Assembly (NCBI GenBank): GCA_012515825.1
Contig: JAAYXQ010000294.1
Span: 1 to 27,435, forward strand
DNA from: Fibrobacter sp.
Lineage (GTDB): Bacteria; Fibrobacterota; Fibrobacteria; Fibrobacterales; Fibrobacteraceae
Reading direction: 5' to 3'
DNA length: 27,435 bases
Shown here: piece by piece, positions 24,493-27,435 of the stretch
Layout: the number at the start of each line of letters is the position of its first letter
How positions within the stretch are numbered: the stretch's first letter is position 1
Notes under the pieces: model-generated
Database searches by the model: none
What the model was told of the DNA's origin: nothing
The model's input: the letters and a program-made list of their open reading frames with translations, nothing else
Position numbers and translations under genes: made by a program

Positions 24493-25544
24493 TTTTTATT
24501 TTTCTTAGCTTTCGTTTTTTGATTTGTTGCTTTTTTCCCACCTAGAAAGAGACCTTGTTCTTTTTTCGGTGTTGGCTGACTTATTTGTTCGATTAATAAT
24601 TGATCTACTTTTTTTAGTGTGAGGTCACCAGAATAGACGATTGATTTTCTTTGAGTAGAAATTTTGATCGGCCATCCAGGATTGTATTCATAGATATATA
24701 CATTACTATCACGAATATCTACTTTAAGCTTAGCCATTTCGTTTTTTATGCTATTCAGTGCAGAATCTCTTTTTGTTACGGACTCAAAAATATTGTTAGA
24801 AAGCATTTTCTGAAAAAGATCGACAGTCATTCTTTTGAAATCAAGAGTGTCCATTTTTAAAGTGTTTTCAAATTGACATAAGTGTTTTTTTCGATCAATG
24901 ACATTAAAATAAAACTTGGCGTCTGCTTGAATGGGGTCTCCACCAAGTGGATTAGATAATTCTTCTTTATAGAAAATAGTGTCTTTCACTTGAAACATTA
25001 ATCCCATAGGATAATGAATGAGTTGAATTTCTTTGAATACCAAATTAGTGATATTTTCTTGTGTAGAAAACATGACTTTTACGGGCTCCATTATTTCTTT
25101 TAGTTTTGGTGTTTTTGCCGAATCTTCTTGAATCAGAGCGTCAAACATTTCCAATAAAGAATTACGAAGCTCTTTCCAGTTTACGATTTCTTGAAAAGCA
25201 CCAGCATCATTTGTACGATATAGAACGCTTAAAGTATCGTATTTTTTGGCGATTTCTTCTACTGATTTAGAAAGTGCTAAGCCATCTAAAATGGAGTTTT
25301 CTACTTGCCAACTAAAAAGGTAGCCTTCTGCAGTAGAGTCTTTTACTTCTACTCGTGCGGTATATGAGGAATAATCATTTTTTTGAAGAGAGTCGTTTTT
25401 ATGCTGAGACTTATTTTGGGAAATATTGAAATATTTTATGTCTCCCTTTTTCCAATAAGCTATAAAAGATAGGGTAGAATCCGTTTGTGCTATGGCAGAG
25501 ATAGCGCAAATCAACAAGAGGAAAGGGCTTATTTTTTTGATCAT
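24489..25544 (-). CDS. Secreted hypothetical protein
   Basis: A 351-residue protein of no family I recognise. It has a cleavable signal peptide (KKISPFLLLICAISAIA, likely cut near Ala-Gln) and so is periplasmic or exported. The body is mixed alpha/beta and rich in Lys, Asp and Ser, with GDIKYFNISQNKSQHKNDS near the start and DIRDSNVYIYEYNPGWPIKI near residue 275. The last 30 residues are very basic (KKATNQKTKAKKNKK). No cysteine pairs or enzymatic motif can be seen. It is the first gene of a pair with mqnC, coupled by an ATGA overlap, but nothing in it suggests a role in menaquinone synthesis. It diverges from the ABC ATPase gene, with 67 bases between the two starts. Confidence 0.82.
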   Translation of the reverse strand: MIKKISPFLLLICAISAIAQTDSTLSFIAYWKKGDIKYFNISQNKSQHKNDSLQKNDYSSYTARVEVKDSTAEGYLFSWQVENSILDGLALSKSVEEIAKKYDTLSVLYRTNDAGAFQEIVNWKELRNSLLEMFDALIQEDSAKTPKLKEIMEPVKVMFSTQENITNLVFKEIQLIHYPMGLMFQVKDTIFYKEELSNPLGGDPIQADAKFYFNVIDRKKHLCQFENTLKMDTLDFKRMTVDLFQKMLSNNIFESVTKRDSALNSIKNEMAKLKVDIRDSNVYIYEYNPGWPIKISTQRKSIVYSGDLTLKKVDQLLIEQISQPTPKKEQGLFLGGKKATNQKTKAKKNKK

Positions 25545-25611
25545 AAACTGGTTTTGTAAAAGAGTCCAATTAAATATAGCCTATTAAAGAGAATATTTTT
25601 ATCATTATAAG

Positions 25612-26985
25612 ATGATTTTTGATGATATTGAATCTTTATTAAAAGAGTATAAACAAGTACAGATTTTAGAAGTTCCATTCAACCCTGTAGATCCCATTCT
25701 TTGGTCCTTTTTAAAAAAACAAGAACGTCTATCAGTTGTTTCTGAACGTATTCAGCGTAAAATCCAAAGAGCCTTAGCTCCCTTTTGGCAACAGCGTTTT
25801 ATAAGTATTGAAAATAAAGAAGCCCCTTTAGTTCGTCATTTTTTACTTTCTCCGTTGTTTTTTTTGCAGACGGATTTAGTGGTTGAAGATACGCCTTTTC
25901 CTAAAACAAATCCAGCTCTTTTGTCAGAGGCTTTGCAAAAGGCTTCTTTGCCAGAGAGCGTGTTAGATCGCACTCTTCTAAGTCTTTCCAATGGAGAATT
26001 AAGACGAATTTTATTAGCTCGAGTTTGGATGGAAAATCCAGAATGGGTTTATTTTAACGATTTGTTTGGCGGGCTAGATGCCGCTTACCGGCCTTATTTG
26101 GAAGAATGCGTTTTAAAGATGGTTCATTCTGATGTAAAAATGGTCATTCGTCTTGCAAGAGAAGAAGAAGTTATGCCTTTAATTCCTGCTTTTGTTTATG
26201 AGAATGGGAAATTTGTTTTATTGGAAAAGAAAAGAGAAGGCGCTCTTAAATCAGAGCAAGTAAAAAAATCGTATTCTGAATATGAAATTGAAAAGCTTAC
26301 TTCATCTGCAGTTGAAGGAAAACTCCTTTTTGATTTGAAAAACGTGAATGTTTGTTTTGGAGAAACAGAGGTGATCCAAAACTTGAGTTGGCAAGTTCGC
26401 TCGGGAGAACATTGGGTGGTGATGGGGCCTAATGGCGCTGGGAAAAGTACACTTCTTGCCCTTCTTTCTGCAGATCATCCGCAGATTTATAAAAATGACA
26501 TTATGCTTTTAGGAGAACGTCCAGGAAAAGGATTAGATGTTTGGGCTCATAAAGAAAAGTTGGGCTTTTTCTCTCCTGAATTGGCTTTGCAATACCGAGA
26601 GGAATTAACTCTTCAAGAAGTTCTTTGTACTGGCTTTTCTACTTCTTTAGGCTTGTTTAAAGAACCTGTTTTTGAAGAACGAGAAAAGGCTAATGAGTGG
26701 CTCCATTTTTTAGGTTTTGAAGATACGAAGGTTGCATTTTCTTCATTAACGCTCATTGAAAAACGCCTAGTATTAATAGCAAGAGCGGCGATAAAACCTC
26801 CTTCGGTATTGATTTTAGATGAGCCAACTCAAGGGATGGATGCTAAACATCGTGCAAAGATTTTTAATTGGCTTGATTATCTGTCTTCATCTACAACAAT
26901 TATTTTAGTATCGCATTATCTTAACGAATGGCCAAAATGCATGACTCATATATTGCATATGCCTAAGTTCTCAATGCCGTTGTAA
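25612..26985 (+). CDS. Tandem ABC ATPase, ModF-like, with one composite ATP site
   Basis: A soluble 457-residue protein with two ABC ATPase domains and no membrane segments, in the manner of E. coli ModF. Domain 1 (about 1-215) has no Walker A, but keeps a signature helix, LSNGELRRILLARVWM, and a weakened Walker B (WVYFNDLFGGLD). Domain 2 (about 235-457) has an intact Walker A, GPNGAGKSTLLALLS, and Walker B, VLILDEPTQGMD, with a switch His in ILVSHYL. Its signature is lost (SSLTLIEKRLVLIARA). In an intramolecular ABC sandwich the Walker motifs of domain 2 would face the signature of domain 1, leaving one working site. No permease lies nearby, so the partner is unknown. The Mrp-type gene follows by 73 bases on the same strand. 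Confidence 0.85.
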   Translation: MIFDDIESLLKEYKQVQILEVPFNPVDPILWSFLKKQERLSVVSERIQRKIQRALAPFWQQRFISIENKEAPLVRHFLLSPLFFLQTDLVVEDTPFPKTNPALLSEALQKASLPESVLDRTLLSLSNGELRRILLARVWMENPEWVYFNDLFGGLDAAYRPYLEECVLKMVHSDVKMVIRLAREEEVMPLIPAFVYENGKFVLLEKKREGALKSEQVKKSYSEYEIEKLTSSAVEGKLLFDLKNVNVCFGETEVIQNLSWQVRSGEHWVVMGPNGAGKSTLLALLSADHPQIYKNDIMLLGERPGKGLDVWAHKEKLGFFSPELALQYREELTLQEVLCTGFSTSLGLFKEPVFEEREKANEWLHFLGFEDTKVAFSSLTLIEKRLVLIARAAIKPPSVLILDEPTQGMDAKHRAKIFNWLDYLSSSTTIILVSHYLNEWPKCMTHILHMPKFSMPL

Positions 26986-27058
26986 AATTTTTGTTTGTTC
27001 ATGGAGTTGAATTCACTTTTTTTATAAAAAGAATGGAACGTTTTACTAATTTGTAAAT

Positions 27059-27435
27059 ATGAATGAAAAACAAGTATTAAAAGCTTTAGAAGTGATAATA
27101 GATCCAGATCTACATCGAAATATTGTAGAACTAGGTTTTGTTCAAAATATTCTGATTTCAGAGAACGATGATGTTTCTTTTGATTTGGTTTTAACAACAC
27201 CAGCTTGTCCTCTAAAAGAAAAATTTGTTGTGGATTGTAAAAAAATATTGAGTGATTTAGGTGCAAAGTCTGTATCTATTGCTCTATCAGGGAAAACACA
27301 ACCATCACAAGTCAACCTTTCCGAAAATACATTTTTAAAAGATGTTTCTCATATTCTCGCTGTTTCTTCTGGTAAAGGGGGAGTGGGTAAATCTACGGTC
27401 ACTGCAAATTTGGCGATGGCTTTAAGTTTATCTGG
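27059..27435 (+). CDS. Mrp/ApbC-type iron-sulfur carrier P-loop ATPase, 3' truncated by the window edge
   Basis: The first 125 codons of an Mrp/NBP35-family ATPase, which binds and transfers iron-sulfur clusters to apoproteins in the cytosol. Residues 1-75 form a MIP18/DUF59 domain, with the expected DPDLHRNIVELGFVQNI and LTTPACPLKEKF. The P-loop domain begins near residue 103 with the deviant Walker A, SSGKGGVGKSTVTANLAMAL, typical of the MinD/Mrp group. The gene runs off the right edge; full-length members have about 350 residues, and the C-terminal CxxC cluster site is not in view. No strong ribosome site precedes the ATG. An open frame on the opposite strand (26946-27266) is a shadow of this gene. 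Confidence 0.93.
   Translation, partial: MNEKQVLKALEVIIDPDLHRNIVELGFVQNILISENDDVSFDLVLTTPACPLKEKFVVDCKKILSDLGAKSVSIALSGKTQPSQVNLSENTFLKDVSHILAVSSGKGGVGKSTVTANLAMALSLS

Noticed and set aside
26946..27266. 106-codon minus-strand open frame
   Set aside because: It covers the antisense of the Mrp-type gene, whose MIP18 and P-loop motifs are unmistakable on the plus strand.

Overview
The window is a 27.4-kb stretch of AT-rich bacterial chromosome, mostly core genes packed in short operons with Shine-Dalgarno starts. It holds no rRNA, tRNA, insertion sequence, integrase or CRISPR array that I can recognise. A 2253-residue SprA-type outer-membrane protein, a BatD/BatE pair, the futalosine-route enzyme MqnC, and several secreted lipoproteins with plain lipoboxes point to a Gram-negative of the Fibrobacterota/Bacteroidota (FCB) group. 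The mix and style of proteins look most like Fibrobacterota. That placement is inference from gene content, not a computed taxonomy.

Layout. 1-877 (+): the 3' part of a YugP-type membrane zinc metallopeptidase and a small CxxC protein. 843-3788 (-): glmS then scpA, the latter overlapping the small protein tail to tail. 3959-6240 (+): an FKBP-type lipoprotein isomerase, a strong terminator, then an M23/LytM lipoprotein that probably starts at a TTG. 6246-9624 (-): a cytoplasmic leucine-rich-repeat protein followed by two paralogous S41 lipoprotein proteases. 9909-11786 (+): a stand-alone AIPR-family gene (abortive infection/phage resistance family), with a 22-bp perfect palindrome upstream and a bidirectional terminator downstream. 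11904-12500 (-): a TRIC/UPF0126 membrane protein. 12575-19336 (+): sprA. 19343-22663 (-): batD, batE and a ZIP metal transporter, overlapping or nearly so. 22664-23457: a 794-bp gene-free stretch full of repeats. 23458-25544 (-): a secreted hypothetical protein and mqnC, coupled by an ATGA overlap. 25612-26985 (+): a tandem ABC ATPase of ModF type. 27059 to the right edge (+): the 5' part of an Mrp/ApbC-type iron-sulfur carrier ATPase.

How they work together. Much of the window concerns the cell envelope: amino-sugar supply (GlmS), peptidoglycan hydrolysis or its control (M23), periplasmic folding and proteolysis (FKBP, two S41 proteases), protein export across the outer membrane (SprA), and the Bat system. 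ScpA serves chromosome condensation and MqnC menaquinone synthesis. AIPR is the only defence-like gene.

The least explained part is 22664-23457. It holds two tandem, partly diverged copies of a 239-bp unit sharing an invariant 57-bp core that can fold into two small hairpins, next to a shorter degenerate repeat family built around TTGACGG and T7A tracts. It may be a structured RNA locus or a protein-binding array. It is the best candidate here for something undescribed.
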